Source: Arthrobacter sp. MA-N2
GTDB taxonomy: Bacteria; Actinomycetota; Actinomycetes; Actinomycetales; Micrococcaceae
Assembly: GCF_000517125.1 (NCBI RefSeq)
Contig: NZ_KI912155.1
Location: forward strand, 3,150,034-3,214,033
Length of the DNA: 64,000 nucleotides
Reading direction: 5' to 3'
A program made the translations under genes and the position numbers. Positions within the stretch are counted from its first letter, which is position 1; each line of letters begins with the position of its first letter. Below the pieces are notes generated by a model that worked only from the letters and a program-made list of their open reading frames with translations, was not told where the DNA came from and made no database searches. Of this stretch, positions 9,592 through 18,911 are shown piece by piece.

Positions 9592-9683
9592 AGTTCGATG
9601 CTGCGAACGGTGGCGTGACGGCGCTACGCTTGGAAGGATCAAAATCACAGTCGGCATCGGCCGTCCGAGTCAAAGGAGCCGGT

Positions 9684-9977
9684 TTGCCCGAGCACAAAGC
9701 CATCGTTGCCGCAGAGATCGGCCTCCATGCACGGGCGGCCGCCGTTTTCGTCCGCGCGGTGACAGCCACCGGGCTTCCGGTCACTATTAGGAAACCCGGC
9801 CATCAAGCGGTCGATGCCCGGTCTTTGCTTGAGGTCATGACCGAGGATTTCGGCCACGGGTGTGAGGTGGTTCTTTCCGTCTCCACAGAAGCGCTACAGG
9901 CCGATCGCACGCTTGACGAGGTCAACGATGCCCTGACGGGCCTTTCGGCCGTCCTGGAGGCCGTAGAAGGTCGCTGA
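9684..9977 (+). CDS. ptsH: Phosphocarrier protein HPr
   Basis: HPr carries phosphate from enzyme I to the sugar-specific PTS enzymes in the cytoplasm. With the TTG start at 9684, preceded by AAAGGAG at 5 nt spacing, the protein has 97 residues and the active-site histidine falls at position 15 (GLHAR), as in classical HPr. Serine 47 in the ARSLLEVM segment corresponds to the regulatory Ser46. The frame extends upstream to 9615 but those residues have no family similarity. It is alone, without ptsI, and is divergent from the DasR-like regulator. Confidence 0.9.
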   Translation: MPEHKAIVAAEIGLHARAAAVFVRAVTATGLPVTIRKPGHQAVDARSLLEVMTEDFGHGCEVVLSVSTEALQADRTLDEVNDALTGLSAVLEAVEGR

Positions 9978-10029
9978 GCCGGCCACGCGCCGTGAGGACG
10001 CAGCGGGTCGCTTGTCTTTGGATATGAGA

Positions 10030-10070
10030 ACGACGGCGGGCCCCACCTCATCGGTGGGGCCCGCCGTCGT
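10030..10070. terminator. Bidirectional terminator between ptsH and ctaF
   Basis: A perfect 18-bp stem (10030-10047 with 10053-10070) has a 5-nt loop and sits between the convergent ptsH and ctaF genes. It can serve both directions. Confidence 0.9.
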
Positions 10071-10082
10071 TGTCATGTAGTT

Positions 10083-10484
10083 CTAGTGTGCGTGGTCTCC
10101 ACGGCTGTATTCGAAGACCCAACCGACCAAGGCTACGAGAGCCAGGCCGGCGGCAACGAAGGTGATCCAGAAGCCGATGGCGAGGCCAAGGAAGCCACCG
10201 GCACAAGCCAGGCCGAGGACCAGCGGCCACCAGCTCCAAGGGCTGAAGTGCCCCTGCTCGCCGGCGCCTTCGTGAATCTCTGCGTCCGGACGGTCTTCAG
10301 GCCGCAGGCCGACGCGCCTGCCGGTGAAACCCAGGTAAGCCCCAATCATGCCGGCTAGGCCACCGACCAGGAGGATTCCAAGTGTGCCGACCCACTCAGA
10401 CCAGTGGGTCAGGAATCCGTAGGCCAAGGCAACGGGGACGAAGAAGAATGTCCCGGCTCCAAAAATCCATGATTCGATCTTCAC
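10083..10484 (-). CDS. ctaF: Cytochrome c oxidase subunit 4 (actinobacterial)
   Basis: CtaF is the small actinobacterial subunit IV of the aa3 oxidase. The 133-residue protein has two hydrophobic segments near the N-terminus, a polar acidic stretch ([14 protein letters not shown] type), and two more close to the C-terminus, the family layout. It overlaps the end of ctaD by 4 nt (start 10484, ctaD stop 10481), so translation is probably coupled. It is the last gene of ctaC-ctaD-ctaF. Confidence 0.92.
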   Translation of the reverse strand: MKIESWIFGAGTFFFVPVALAYGFLTHWSEWVGTLGILLVGGLAGMIGAYLGFTGRRVGLRPEDRPDAEIHEGAGEQGHFSPWSWWPLVLGLACAGGFLGLAIGFWITFVAAGLALVALVGWVFEYSRGDHAH

Positions 10485-12199
10485 TTGGCGTCCTTCTGGT
10501 CAGCGTTGCCGAACAAGGTTGCTGCCGGCACAGGGGCCTGCGCTGTGTGGTGCTGCGCGAGCTCCGGGTGGTGGAGGTCCAGGGCAGGACGCTCGGAACG
10601 GATGCGGGGCAGGGACGTGAAGTTGTGCCGCGGCGGCGGGCAAGATGTGGCCCACTCAAGCGAGGCACCGAAGCCCCAGGGATCGTCGACTTCCACCTTC
10701 TTGTTGCTGCGCCAGGTGATGTAGACGTTCCAGAAGAACGGCAGGAGCGAAGCGCCGAGCACAAAGGAGGAAATCGTGGAGAACTGGTTCATCCACGTGA
10801 AGCCATCCTGCGGCATGTAGTCGGCATAGCGGCGGGGCATGCCCTCGACGCCGAGCCAGTGCTGGATCAGGAAGGTGCCATGGAAGCCCAGGAACAGGAG
10901 CCAGAAGTGGATCTTGCCGAGGCGTTCGTTGAGCATCTTGCCGGTCCACTTGGGCCACCAGAAGTAGAAGCCTGCGAACATGGCGAACACCACGGTGCCG
11001 AAGACGACGTAGTGGAAGTGCGCTACGACGAAGTAGGAGTCCGAGACCTGGAAGTCCAGCGGCGGGGAGGCCAGGATGATGCCCGTCAGGCCACCGAAGA
11101 GGAAGGTGACAAGGAAGCCGATGCTCCAGAGCATGGGGGTTTCGAAAGTAATCGAGCCCTGCCACAGAGTACCGATCCAGTTGAAGAACTTCACACCCGT
11201 GGGTACCGCGATGAGCATCGTCATGAAGGAGAAGAACGGCAGCAGCACGGAACCGGTGACATACATGTGGTGCGCCCACACGGTCACCGACAGTGCGGCG
11301 ATAGCGATGGTCGCATAGACCAAGCCTTTGTAGCCGAAGATCGGTTTACGGCTGAAGACCGGGAAGATCTCCGAGACGATACCGAAGAAGGGCAAGGCGA
11401 TGATGTATACCTCGGGGTGTCCGAAGAACCAGAACAGGTGCTGCCACAAGACAGCTCCGCCGTTCTCCGGATCGAAGATGTGTGCGCCGAAGCGCCGGTC
11501 CGCGCCGAGCGCGAAGAGCGCGGCGGCGAGCGGCGGGAAGGCCATGAGTACCAGGATGCCCGTCACCAAGGTGTTCCAGGTGAAGATCGGCATGCGCCAC
11601 ATCGTCATGCCCGGAGCGCGCATGCAGATAATCGTGGTGATGAAGTTGACCGCGCCCAGAATGGTTCCGAAACCCGACAACGCCAAGCCGAAGACCCAGA
11701 GGTCCCCACCAACGCCCGGGGTAAAGGTCGTATCCGACAGCGGCGCATAGGCGAACCAGCCAAAGGAGGCAGCACCCTGGGGGGTGATGAACCCGGACAC
11801 GGCAATGGTGGACCCAAAGAGGAAGAACCAGAAAGCCAACGCGTTCAGTCGCGGGAAGGCGACGTCGGGGGCGCCGATCTGCAGCGGCATGATGACATTG
11901 GCGAAACCCGCGAAGAGCGGCGTCGCGAACATCAAGAGCATGACAGTGCCGTGCATCGTGAAGAGCTGGTTGTACTGTTCCTTGGTCTGCAGGATCTGCA
12001 TTCCTGGTTCGAACAGTTCTGCACGGATCAGCAGCGCCATCACGCCGCCCAGGCAGAAGAACACGAAAGACGCGATCAGGTACATGTACCCGATGGTCTT
12101 GTGGTCCGTGGAAGTGATCCAGCTGACGACAATGCGTCCCTTGGATTTCGGTACTACCGGAGCCTCGAGGACTCCGGCGGATTGAGTGTAAGTAGCCAC
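10481..12199 (-). CDS. ctaD: Cytochrome c oxidase subunit I
   Basis: The catalytic haem-copper subunit of the aa3 oxidase. The 572-residue protein has 12 transmembrane segments and the hallmark [15 protein letters not shown] segment with the CuB histidine and cross-linked tyrosine, followed by the HHMY histidine pair and the haem-ligand HFHYV histidines. The N-terminal tail is short and the C-terminus is an extended polar tail after the last helix. It starts 10 nt after ctaC, consistent with one operon. Confidence 0.96.
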   Translation of the reverse strand: MATYTQSAGVLEAPVVPKSKGRIVVSWITSTDHKTIGYMYLIASFVFFCLGGVMALLIRAELFEPGMQILQTKEQYNQLFTMHGTVMLLMFATPLFAGFANVIMPLQIGAPDVAFPRLNALAFWFFLFGSTIAVSGFITPQGAASFGWFAYAPLSDTTFTPGVGGDLWVFGLALSGFGTILGAVNFITTIICMRAPGMTMWRMPIFTWNTLVTGILVLMAFPPLAAALFALGADRRFGAHIFDPENGGAVLWQHLFWFFGHPEVYIIALPFFGIVSEIFPVFSRKPIFGYKGLVYATIAIAALSVTVWAHHMYVTGSVLLPFFSFMTMLIAVPTGVKFFNWIGTLWQGSITFETPMLWSIGFLVTFLFGGLTGIILASPPLDFQVSDSYFVVAHFHYVVFGTVVFAMFAGFYFWWPKWTGKMLNERLGKIHFWLLFLGFHGTFLIQHWLGVEGMPRRYADYMPQDGFTWMNQFSTISSFVLGASLLPFFWNVYITWRSNKKVEVDDPWGFGASLEWATSCPPPRHNFTSLPRIRSERPALDLHHPELAQHHTAQAPVPAATLFGNADQKDAK

Positions 12200-12209
12200 G
12201 TCGCTTCCC

Positions 12210-13082
12210 TTAATTCTTTGCGTTCAGGTTCGGGTTGCGGTCGTACTTCGAATCGAGAAGACCCGTGTTGCCGCTCTGACGAAGCTGGTCCATGTGAGCC
12301 TGGAACTCAGCCTCGGAAACAACCTTCACGCGGAACAGCATCTCTGAGTGGTATTCACCGCAAAGTTCGGCGCACTTGCCGTCATAGGTGCCCTCCTTGG
12401 TGGGGGTCAACCTGATGTAGTTGGTCTTGCCGGGAATCATGTCGCGCTTCTGCAGGAAGGCGGGTACCCAGAAAGAGTGGATGACGTCACGGGAGTTCAG
12501 CTCCAAGTCAACCGACTTATTGACCGGAAGGTACAAGGTGGGGAGCTTGTCCTTGTCCACGTTGTTGCCCGTGAGGTGCGCCTGGACGCCTGCCTCGTGA
12601 AGGTCTTCGGTAATGACCGAACCCTTCACGTAGTTGAAGTCCCAAGCCCACTGCTTGCCGCGGACGTCAATAGTGACGTCGGCAGGCTGCGAGCGGTCAT
12701 CGATTGCACGCTGGTCCTGGTCGGTGAAGTAGAAGAACACCAGCACCATGAACAGCGGAATGGTCAAATAAAAGACCTCCAGAGGGAGGTTGTAGCTAAG
12801 CTGCTTCGGGAAACCCGTGGTGCCCTTGCGGCGGCGGTAGGCAATGATGCACCAGACCAGCAGGCCCCAAGTAATAATGCCCACGGCGAGGGCGGCGATC
12901 CATGAGTTGACCCAGAGGTCCATGATCCGATCGGTGTTGCTGGTGGTACCACGCTCGGTGGGCAACCAACCCTTTGCTACCTCTGGTGAACATCCGGTCA
13001 AAACCAACGCGCCGGCGACTGCCAAGCCAGTGATCGAGGTGATCTTTATGCGTCGGCTGCCGGTTCGGTTCTGCGAACTCAC
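12210..13082 (-). CDS. ctaC: Cytochrome c oxidase subunit II (lipoprotein)
   Basis: Subunit II receives electrons at the binuclear CuA centre on the outer face of the membrane. With GTG 13082 as start (GAGGAAGGG upstream), the 290-residue precursor has a signal peptide ending in LVLTGC, so Cys31 should be lipidated. Two membrane helices follow, then a cupredoxin domain with [12 protein letters not shown], containing the two Cys, His and Met CuA ligands. The frame is open to 13139 but the added residues would disrupt a normal signal peptide. First gene of the ctaC-ctaD-ctaF operon. Confidence 0.94.
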   Translation of the reverse strand: MSSQNRTGSRRIKITSITGLAVAGALVLTGCSPEVAKGWLPTERGTTSNTDRIMDLWVNSWIAALAVGIITWGLLVWCIIAYRRRKGTTGFPKQLSYNLPLEVFYLTIPLFMVLVFFYFTDQDQRAIDDRSQPADVTIDVRGKQWAWDFNYVKGSVITEDLHEAGVQAHLTGNNVDKDKLPTLYLPVNKSVDLELNSRDVIHSFWVPAFLQKRDMIPGKTNYIRLTPTKEGTYDGKCAELCGEYHSEMLFRVKVVSEAEFQAHMDQLRQSGNTGLLDSKYDRNPNLNAKN

Positions 13083-13265
13083 AGACGGCCCTTCCTCTTG
13101 TTGCTGCAACCCGGCAGGCCAAGGACCTACCGGGCACACTAAAGTTTTACTACCCGGTGTAGAGCTTACCGCTACGAAGCGGTTTTCGCCGACATGTTGG
13201 CCTAGTGCGTCGGATCGGGTCGGAACCCGTTCCTGAGCTGGGCCAACAGTCGGCGAATGTCCGGG

Positions 13266-13652
13266 TTAGTGGAACGAATCGCCGCAGGCGCAGGACCCGC
13301 CGGCGTTGGGGTTGTCGATGGTAAAGCCCTGTTTCGAGATCGTGTCCTCAAAGTCGATGCTGGCACCGCTCAGGTAAGGCACGCTCATCTTGTCGACAAC
13401 CACTTCGACGCCGTCGTAGTCACGGACGGCATCGCCGTCGAGCAGACGCTCATCGAAGTAGAGCTGGTAGATCAGACCCGAGCAGCCGCCTGGTTGGACA
13501 GCGACGCGGAGCCGCAGGTCAGTCCGCCCTTCTTGTTCGAGAAGGCTCCGGACCTTGCCTGCGGCGACGTCGGTCAACTTGACCTCGTGCTCAGGAAGCT
13601 CAGCGCTTGCAAGCTGCGCTCCGGTGCTGTTTTCGTTGGTTGCAGTGCTCAT
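13266..13652 (-). CDS. erpA: Iron-sulfur cluster carrier/insertion protein (A-type)
   Basis: A-type carriers deliver Fe-S clusters to apoproteins. The 128-residue protein has the HesB/IscA/ErpA fold, with the three conserved cysteines at 57 (GGCSG), 121 and 123 (SCACG). An N-terminal extension of about 20 residues precedes the domain. It lies 183 bp upstream of ctaC in the same direction; proximity to the respiratory genes, which include a Rieske protein, may be functional. It has its own promoter region containing a spaced inverted repeat. Confidence 0.9.
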   Translation of the reverse strand: MSTATNENSTGAQLASAELPEHEVKLTDVAAGKVRSLLEQEGRTDLRLRVAVQPGGCSGLIYQLYFDERLLDGDAVRDYDGVEVVVDKMSVPYLSGASIDFEDTISKQGFTIDNPNAGGSCACGDSFH

Positions 13653-13725
13653 TGGCCTACCTTCTTATGACGCTCTTGGCGGCCGCGCTTTCGCGCTGCC
13701 TGCCCTTACCCAAATACGTGCGGGC

Positions 13726-13763
13726 TATAGCTACATGCTACGTCGAGCCGGTTCATAGCTATA
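13726..13763. promoter_or_regulatory. Spaced inverted repeat upstream of erpA
   Basis: TATAGCTA (13726-13733) and its exact reverse complement TAGCTATA (13756-13763) are separated by 22 bp, about 75-110 bp upstream of the erpA start. Placement fits an operator or looped site; no known regulator is assigned. Confidence 0.3.
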
Positions 13764-13820
13764 ACTTCTAACGTAACCGCCGGGACCATTACCTTGTTCC
13801 CCGTTATCGCCCTCGTGGGC

Positions 13821-15248
13821 TCAGAGGCCTTCCGTGTTCAAGCGGGCCAGCATTAACGCTTCAGCCAGGACAGCATTTCGGAAATCACCGATGTGAAGCG
13901 ATTCGTTAGCACTGTGGGCCCGGGAATCAGGGTCCTCCACACCAGTCACGAGGATCTGGACGTCGGGATAGGTTTCGGTCAGATCCGCAATGAACGGTAT
14001 GGATCCACCGATCCCCATTTCAACAGCCGGCACGCCCCAGGCTTCGCCCAGCGCCCACATGGCGATCCGGGCGGCGGCAGATCCGGTATCGGTGGAGAAT
14101 GCGTTGCCCCGCTCCCCCGGCTCGAACGTCACCCTGGCCCCGAAAGGAGCATGGGCCGCCAAATGCCTCCCCATTGCGTCCATGGCAGCATCCGGATCCT
14201 GGCCGGGAGCCAAGCGCAGGCTGAACTTTGCCCGCGCGGACGGGAGCAAGGTATTGGACGCAACGGCGACGGCGGGAGCATCAATACCTATGATGGACAA
14301 GGCCGGCTTGGTCCAAAGCCTCGAAGCGATACTGCCACTACCGGCGAGTCGCACTCCTTCGAGTACCGAGGCATCCGCGCGGTACTGCTCCTCATCCACG
14401 TCCTCGACGACGTCATCCTTGGCGACCAAGCCCTCGATCGCGACGTTACCGTCGTCGTCGTGCAGTGTGGCGATAAGCCGCGACAAGAGGGTCGGCGCGT
14501 CCAAGACGGGTCCGCCGAACATGCCGGAGTGGACGGCGTGGTCCAGGACCCGCACTTCGAACGTGCCATCCACCAGTCCGCGAAGGCTGGTGGTGAGGGC
14601 CGGAACACCGACTTTCCAATTACTGGAGTCGGCAACGACAATAACGTTCGCTTCGAGGAGGTCCCTGTGCGTTTCGAGGAAAGTACGGAAAGTCGGGGAG
14701 CCGGCTTCTTCCTCACCCTCGAAGAACAGTGTCACCCCCAAGCCGAAATCATCTCCCAGCACCTGGGTTACGGCTGCATAGGAAGCCAGGTGGGCCATGA
14801 TTCCGGCTTTGTCGTCGGCTGCGCCGCGGCCATAAAGGCGGCCGTCGCGTTCCTGTGCCACGAAGGGTTCGGTCTCCCACAGGCTTACATCGCCCGGCGG
14901 CTGCACATCGTGGTGCGCGTAGAGCAGGACCGTGGGTTTTCCTGGCGCGGCCACGCGGCGTGCAACGATCGCAGGGCCGCCGGGCGTGCCATCGGTCTTG
15001 TCGCAGCGCAGGATCTGGACGTCGGAGAATCCCGACTCACGTGCCAGGGCCGCAACGGCCTCGGCGCTTCGTTCCAGCTCCGCGGGGTCGAAACTTGGCC
15101 AGGCGATCCCCGGGATAGCAACCAACGCCTTCAATCGGGACATGGTTTCATCAAAAGTGCCATCGACGGAGGACTTGAGCGCATCAACATTGATCGTGCT
15201 GACACCGCCGGAAAAGGTCTGCGGGATCTCCGCATTCATTGAAGTCAT
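13821..15248 (-). CDS. M20-family dipeptidase
   Basis: A cytoplasmic zinc metallopeptidase of the M20/ArgE/CPG2 group, of the dipeptidase type. The 475-residue protein shows the metal-binding signatures HHDVQPPG, GRGAADDKAG (bridging Asp) and EGEEEAGSP (catalytic Glu pair), then a dimerisation domain and a final conserved His in the C-terminal part of the catalytic domain. ATG 15248 is chosen; a second ATG is three codons downstream. It is divergent from the DUF3043 gene. Substrate not determined. Confidence 0.9.
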   Translation of the reverse strand: MTSMNAEIPQTFSGGVSTINVDALKSSVDGTFDETMSRLKALVAIPGIAWPSFDPAELERSAEAVAALARESGFSDVQILRCDKTDGTPGGPAIVARRVAAPGKPTVLLYAHHDVQPPGDVSLWETEPFVAQERDGRLYGRGAADDKAGIMAHLASYAAVTQVLGDDFGLGVTLFFEGEEEAGSPTFRTFLETHRDLLEANVIVVADSSNWKVGVPALTTSLRGLVDGTFEVRVLDHAVHSGMFGGPVLDAPTLLSRLIATLHDDDGNVAIEGLVAKDDVVEDVDEEQYRADASVLEGVRLAGSGSIASRLWTKPALSIIGIDAPAVAVASNTLLPSARAKFSLRLAPGQDPDAAMDAMGRHLAAHAPFGARVTFEPGERGNAFSTDTGSAAARIAMWALGEAWGVPAVEMGIGGSIPFIADLTETYPDVQILVTGVEDPDSRAHSANESLHIGDFRNAVLAEALMLARLNTEGL

Positions 15249-15370
15249 GGGCCAAAGACTACCGCCGGGAGCCGTACCGGGGAACTCGCACATGCGCCCG
15301 TGGCGGTGTCATTCACGGGATCCCGCGACACGTCGACTTTCCGTCGGTTGCTGCGGGGTATTCTGTACTG

Positions 15371-15970
15371 GTGTTTGGACGTAAAAAGGATGAGCCGAGC
15401 GCTCAAGACTCAGTAGACCAGCTTGCCACCGATGCCCCCGCGAAAGGTGCAGGTGCTGGTAAGGGCGCACCCACGCCCAAGCGCAAAGAGCAGGAAGCAG
15501 CCCGCAAGCGCCCGTTGGTGCCGACAGACCGCAAGGCCTCCAAGGACGCCGAGCGTATCGCGGTGCAGGATCAGCGCCAGAAGATGCGCCAGGCACTGGA
15601 TACCGGTAATGAAAAGTACCTGCCGTTGCGCGACAAAGGCCCGCAGAAGCGGTTTGCCCGCGACTACGTGGACGCACGTTTCAGCCTGGGTGAGTACCTA
15701 ATGTTCGGGGCACTGCTGTTCGTGGTGATCTCTTTCGTCATTCCGGCGGGAAGCAATGTCCTCAGCTATGTTTTGATCGGCTTCTGGGTCATGTTCCTTG
15801 CGGTCTTCGCGGACGTGTTCGTCCTTTCCCGTAAGTTGCGCAAGGGTTTGGCGCAGAAATTCGGTGAGGTGGAGCGCGGCACCATCTGGTACGGCAGCAT
15901 GCGTTCCCTGCAATTCCGCCGGCTGCGGCTGCCCAAGCCGCAGGTCCAGCGCGGTCAGTTTCCTTCCTAA
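15371..15970 (+). CDS. DUF3043 family membrane protein
   Basis: The 199-residue product has a highly charged, Lys/Ala/Pro-rich N-terminal half, then two adjacent transmembrane helices (about 112-150) and a basic C-terminal tail, the usual layout of the actinobacterial DUF3043 family. Function is unknown. Start is taken as GTG 15371: a TATTCT -10 box lies at 15359-15364 and the GTG begins 7 nt after it, so the mRNA is probably leaderless. The upstream open frame to 15239 lacks family similarity. Confidence 0.8.
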   Translation: MFGRKKDEPSAQDSVDQLATDAPAKGAGAGKGAPTPKRKEQEAARKRPLVPTDRKASKDAERIAVQDQRQKMRQALDTGNEKYLPLRDKGPQKRFARDYVDARFSLGEYLMFGALLFVVISFVIPAGSNVLSYVLIGFWVMFLAVFADVFVLSRKLRKGLAQKFGEVERGTIWYGSMRSLQFRRLRLPKPQVQRGQFPS

Positions 15971-16004
15971 GACCGGCAATAGCCAAGGGCAAGAGTCCGT
16001 CGAA

Positions 16005-16042
16005 GCAGAAGACCCCGGAACAACCGTTCCGGGGTCTTCTGC
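16005..16042. terminator. Bidirectional terminator between DUF3043 gene and pyrD
   Basis: A perfect 17-bp stem (16005-16021 with 16026-16042) with a 4-nt loop separates two convergent genes. Confidence 0.9.
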
Positions 16043-16083
16043 TTGTCCGCACGTAGTGGTGCGCGGCGATCGGGGTCCCCGGC

Positions 16084-17151
16084 CTAGCGACGCCGCTTCG
16101 CAAGGGCCCTGTTGATCCCGGCAGCCCAGAACGGACCCTCATAGAGGAATGCTGTATAGCCCTGGACCAATGTTGCACCGGCGTCGAGGCGTTCCAGGAC
16201 ATCATCGGCAGACTGCACTCCGCCGACAGCCACAAGCACCAACTCATCGCCTACCGCTGCTTTGAGCCTGCGCAGTACCTCGAGCGAGCGCTGCTTGAGT
16301 GGAGCACCGGAGAGTCCCCCGGCGCCGCAGGCCTCCACTTTGCCCGGCTCGGACACAAGGCCTTCCCGGCCAATAGTGGTGTTGGTGGCGATGATGCCAT
16401 CGAGCTTGAGGTCCAGGGCGAGGCGGGCGACGTCGTCGATGTCTTCGTCACTCAGGTCGGGAGCGATCTTCACCAGAAGGGGCACATGCCGGCCGGCCGC
16501 CGCGTCGGCGGCCTCCCCGACAGCACGCAGCAGTGGACGCAAGGTCTCGACGTTCTGGAGCAGGCGGAGTCCGGGAGTGTTCGGTGAGCTGACGTTGACC
16601 ACAAGGTAGTCGGCGGCCGGTGCCAAGGTTCGGGCACTGACCAAGTAGTCATCAACGGCATTGTCGAGTTCAACAACCTTGGTCTTGCCGATGTTGACGC
16701 CGATCACGGGACGAACGCCGGCATGGGTTCGCTGCAGAGCCGCCCGCGCAGCCTTGAGCCGGGGCGCGACGGCCGCCGCGCCGTCGTTGTTGAAACCCAT
16801 GCGGTTAATCACGGCCTTGTCTTCAATGAGGCGGAAGAGCCTGGGCTTCTCGTTGCCAGGCTGCGCCTGGCCCGTGATGGTGCCCACCTCCACGTGACCG
16901 AAGCCCAGCTCGGCGAGGGCTTCGATGCAGTGACCCTCCTTGTCGAAGCCGGCAGCAAGGCCAAACGGCGAAGGGAAGATAAGGCCGAAAGCCTCCGTGC
17001 GCAGCGAGGGGTGGGGTGCCGTCAATTTGGCCAGAACGCGCCCCACTCCTGAACGGTGTACACAGCGGATCGCCTCGAAGCCGATCTTGTGGGCTTTTTC
17101 GGCATCCATCCAGGAGAAGGCCAACTTGAAGAAGGTGGGGTAAACACGCAT
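16084..17151 (-). CDS. pyrD: Dihydroorotate dehydrogenase (quinone), class 2
   Basis: PyrD oxidises dihydroorotate to orotate in pyrimidine synthesis and passes electrons to membrane quinone. The 355-residue protein has the class 2 N-terminal amphipathic extension (about 1-45), then an FMN-binding TIM barrel with LAAGFDKEG, NRMGFNNDG, NVSSPNTPGLR (catalytic Ser) and the phosphate-binding end VAVGGVQSADDV...GATLVQGYTAFLY. Menaquinone in this organism would be its acceptor. Stand-alone gene. Confidence 0.95.
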   Translation of the reverse strand: MRVYPTFFKLAFSWMDAEKAHKIGFEAIRCVHRSGVGRVLAKLTAPHPSLRTEAFGLIFPSPFGLAAGFDKEGHCIEALAELGFGHVEVGTITGQAQPGNEKPRLFRLIEDKAVINRMGFNNDGAAAVAPRLKAARAALQRTHAGVRPVIGVNIGKTKVVELDNAVDDYLVSARTLAPAADYLVVNVSSPNTPGLRLLQNVETLRPLLRAVGEAADAAAGRHVPLLVKIAPDLSDEDIDDVARLALDLKLDGIIATNTTIGREGLVSEPGKVEACGAGGLSGAPLKQRSLEVLRRLKAAVGDELVLVAVGGVQSADDVLERLDAGATLVQGYTAFLYEGPFWAAGINRALAKRRR

Positions 17152-17219
17152 GTCCCTAGTTTTCCGGTTTACGGGGCTCCTACCAAACCGGAGCGGTTAC
17201 CGGGCGGTAGCATGTACGA

Positions 17220-18902
17220 ATGCCGAGCAATCCGCGTGATGGAGTTCACTCCAAGGCAATCATCGAAGCCGATGTCGTCGTCATTGGTGCAGGATTATCA
17301 GGACTCGTCGCCGCCGCGCAGGCCTACGCGGACGGCAAGCGGGTTGCTGTCCTCGACCAGGAACCTGCTGCTTCAGTGGGTGGCCAGGCACACTGGTCTT
17401 TCGGCGGATTGTTCCTGGTCAACTCCCCCGAACAGCGCAGATTGGGCGTGCGGGACAGCCCTGAGCTTGCCTTAAGCGACTGGTTGGCGTCCGCGGCCTT
17501 CGACAGACCGGAGGATACCTGGGCCAAGCGTTGGGCAAAAGCGTACGTCGACTTTGCCGCCGGCGAGAAGCGACGATGGCTGAGCGCCTTGGGTGTGCGG
17601 TTCTTTCCGCTGGTGCAGTGGGCCGAGCGTGGCGGCTATGGGCCGCAGGGCCACGGAAATACAGTCCCGCGGTTCCACGTCACGTGGGGCACGGGCCCGG
17701 GAATCGTGGAACCCTTCCTCGCGAAGGTGCAAGAAGGCGTCACGAGCGGCAGGGTATCGCTCCACTTCCGGCATCGCGCCACGGAAATCACGACGACGGC
17801 GGGCCGCGTCACCGGGGTCAGCGGCGACGTTCTTGAGCCGTCCGGATCCGGACGCGGTGAATCGTCCTCGAGGATCGTCGTCGGAAGCTTTGAGGCGAGC
17901 GGGGGTGCCATCATCGTCACGACCGGTGGAATCGGCGGAAACCATGCAACGGTGCGGAAGCAATGGCCGGATGGTGCAGCGCCGGAGCACATGCTGAGCG
18001 GCGTGCCTGCATCCGTCGACGGTGACTTCCTCGCTGCGGCTGCAGCCTCCGGCGGAAGGCTTATCAATGGCGACCGCATGTGGCACTATCCCGAAGGCAT
18101 CCGCAACCACTCCCCCGTCTGGCCCTTGCATGGCATTCGGATCCTGCCCGGACCGTCGTCGCTGTGGATTGACGCGGAGGGCCGGCAACTGCCAGCGCCG
18201 CTGTTTCCAGGGTTCGACTCGCTTGGCGCGCTCAGACATATCCAGGCAAGTAGACACGGACATTCGTGGTTCGTGTGCAACCGCGCCATCGCCTTGAAGG
18301 AATTCGCCCTGTCGGGCTCGGAGCAGAACCCGGACCTCACGGGCAAGGATCTCCGGCTCCTGGCTTCGCGGCTCAACCCCCGTAGCGAGTCGCCTCTAAG
18401 CGTGTTTCTGGACCGTGGCGTGGATTTCCTGCAGGCCGCTACTGCCGTGGAACTGGCGTCGAAAATGAACTCTTTGACCGGTACGGCGCTGATAGATCCC
18501 TGCCGGCTCGCGTCGCTCATCAGGGACCGGGACCTGCAAGTGGCAAGCCGGCTGGGCAAGGATCCGCAGCTTGGCGCCATCCGGGCGGCCCGGCGGTTCG
18601 CGACCGACAAGATCATGCGAGTGGCCCCTCCGCACCGCCTCACCGATCCGAAGCATGGTCCGCTCCTTGCCGTTCGGCTCTCCGTGCTCACACGCAAGAG
18701 CCTCGGCGGACTCCAGACGGACCTGCGTTCACGGGTCCTGGACGGTTCCGGCGTTCCAGTCCCGGGTTTGTACGCGGCGGGCGAGGCAGCGGGCTTCGGC
18801 GGTGGAGGAATTCACGGCTATCGGGCATTGGAAGGAACCTTTCTGGGCGGCTGCCTGTTCTCCGGACGCGCATCCGGGCATGATGCCGCGGCGAGTGTCT
18901 AA
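17220..18902 (+). CDS. FAD-dependent oxidoreductase, KstD/fumarate-reductase flavoprotein type
   Basis: A 560-residue flavoprotein with the dinucleotide-binding GAGLSG at 23-28 and the C-terminal FAD-closing segment GLYAAGEAAGFGGGGIHG, characteristic of the 3-ketosteroid-delta1-dehydrogenase / succinate dehydrogenase flavoprotein group. Proteins of this actinobacterial branch are usually annotated only as FAD-binding dehydrogenases, and the substrate is unknown. The next gene starts 9 nt later, followed by a second overlapping gene. It is therefore likely the first gene of a three-gene operon with two alpha/beta hydrolases. Confidence 0.85.
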   Translation: MPSNPRDGVHSKAIIEADVVVIGAGLSGLVAAAQAYADGKRVAVLDQEPAASVGGQAHWSFGGLFLVNSPEQRRLGVRDSPELALSDWLASAAFDRPEDTWAKRWAKAYVDFAAGEKRRWLSALGVRFFPLVQWAERGGYGPQGHGNTVPRFHVTWGTGPGIVEPFLAKVQEGVTSGRVSLHFRHRATEITTTAGRVTGVSGDVLEPSGSGRGESSSRIVVGSFEASGGAIIVTTGGIGGNHATVRKQWPDGAAPEHMLSGVPASVDGDFLAAAAASGGRLINGDRMWHYPEGIRNHSPVWPLHGIRILPGPSSLWIDAEGRQLPAPLFPGFDSLGALRHIQASRHGHSWFVCNRAIALKEFALSGSEQNPDLTGKDLRLLASRLNPRSESPLSVFLDRGVDFLQAATAVELASKMNSLTGTALIDPCRLASLIRDRDLQVASRLGKDPQLGAIRAARRFATDKIMRVAPPHRLTDPKHGPLLAVRLSVLTRKSLGGLQTDLRSRVLDGSGVPVPGLYAAGEAAGFGGGGIHGYRALEGTFLGGCLFSGRASGHDAAASV

Positions 18903-18911
18903 GCTGATCCC

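Noticed and set aside
10382..12415. A 677-codon plus-strand frame antisense to ctaF/ctaD
   Set aside because: The sequence is rich in Arg, His, Glu and Gly with no domain; the opposite strand encodes an unmistakable oxidase subunit I. Long antisense frames are common in high-GC DNA.
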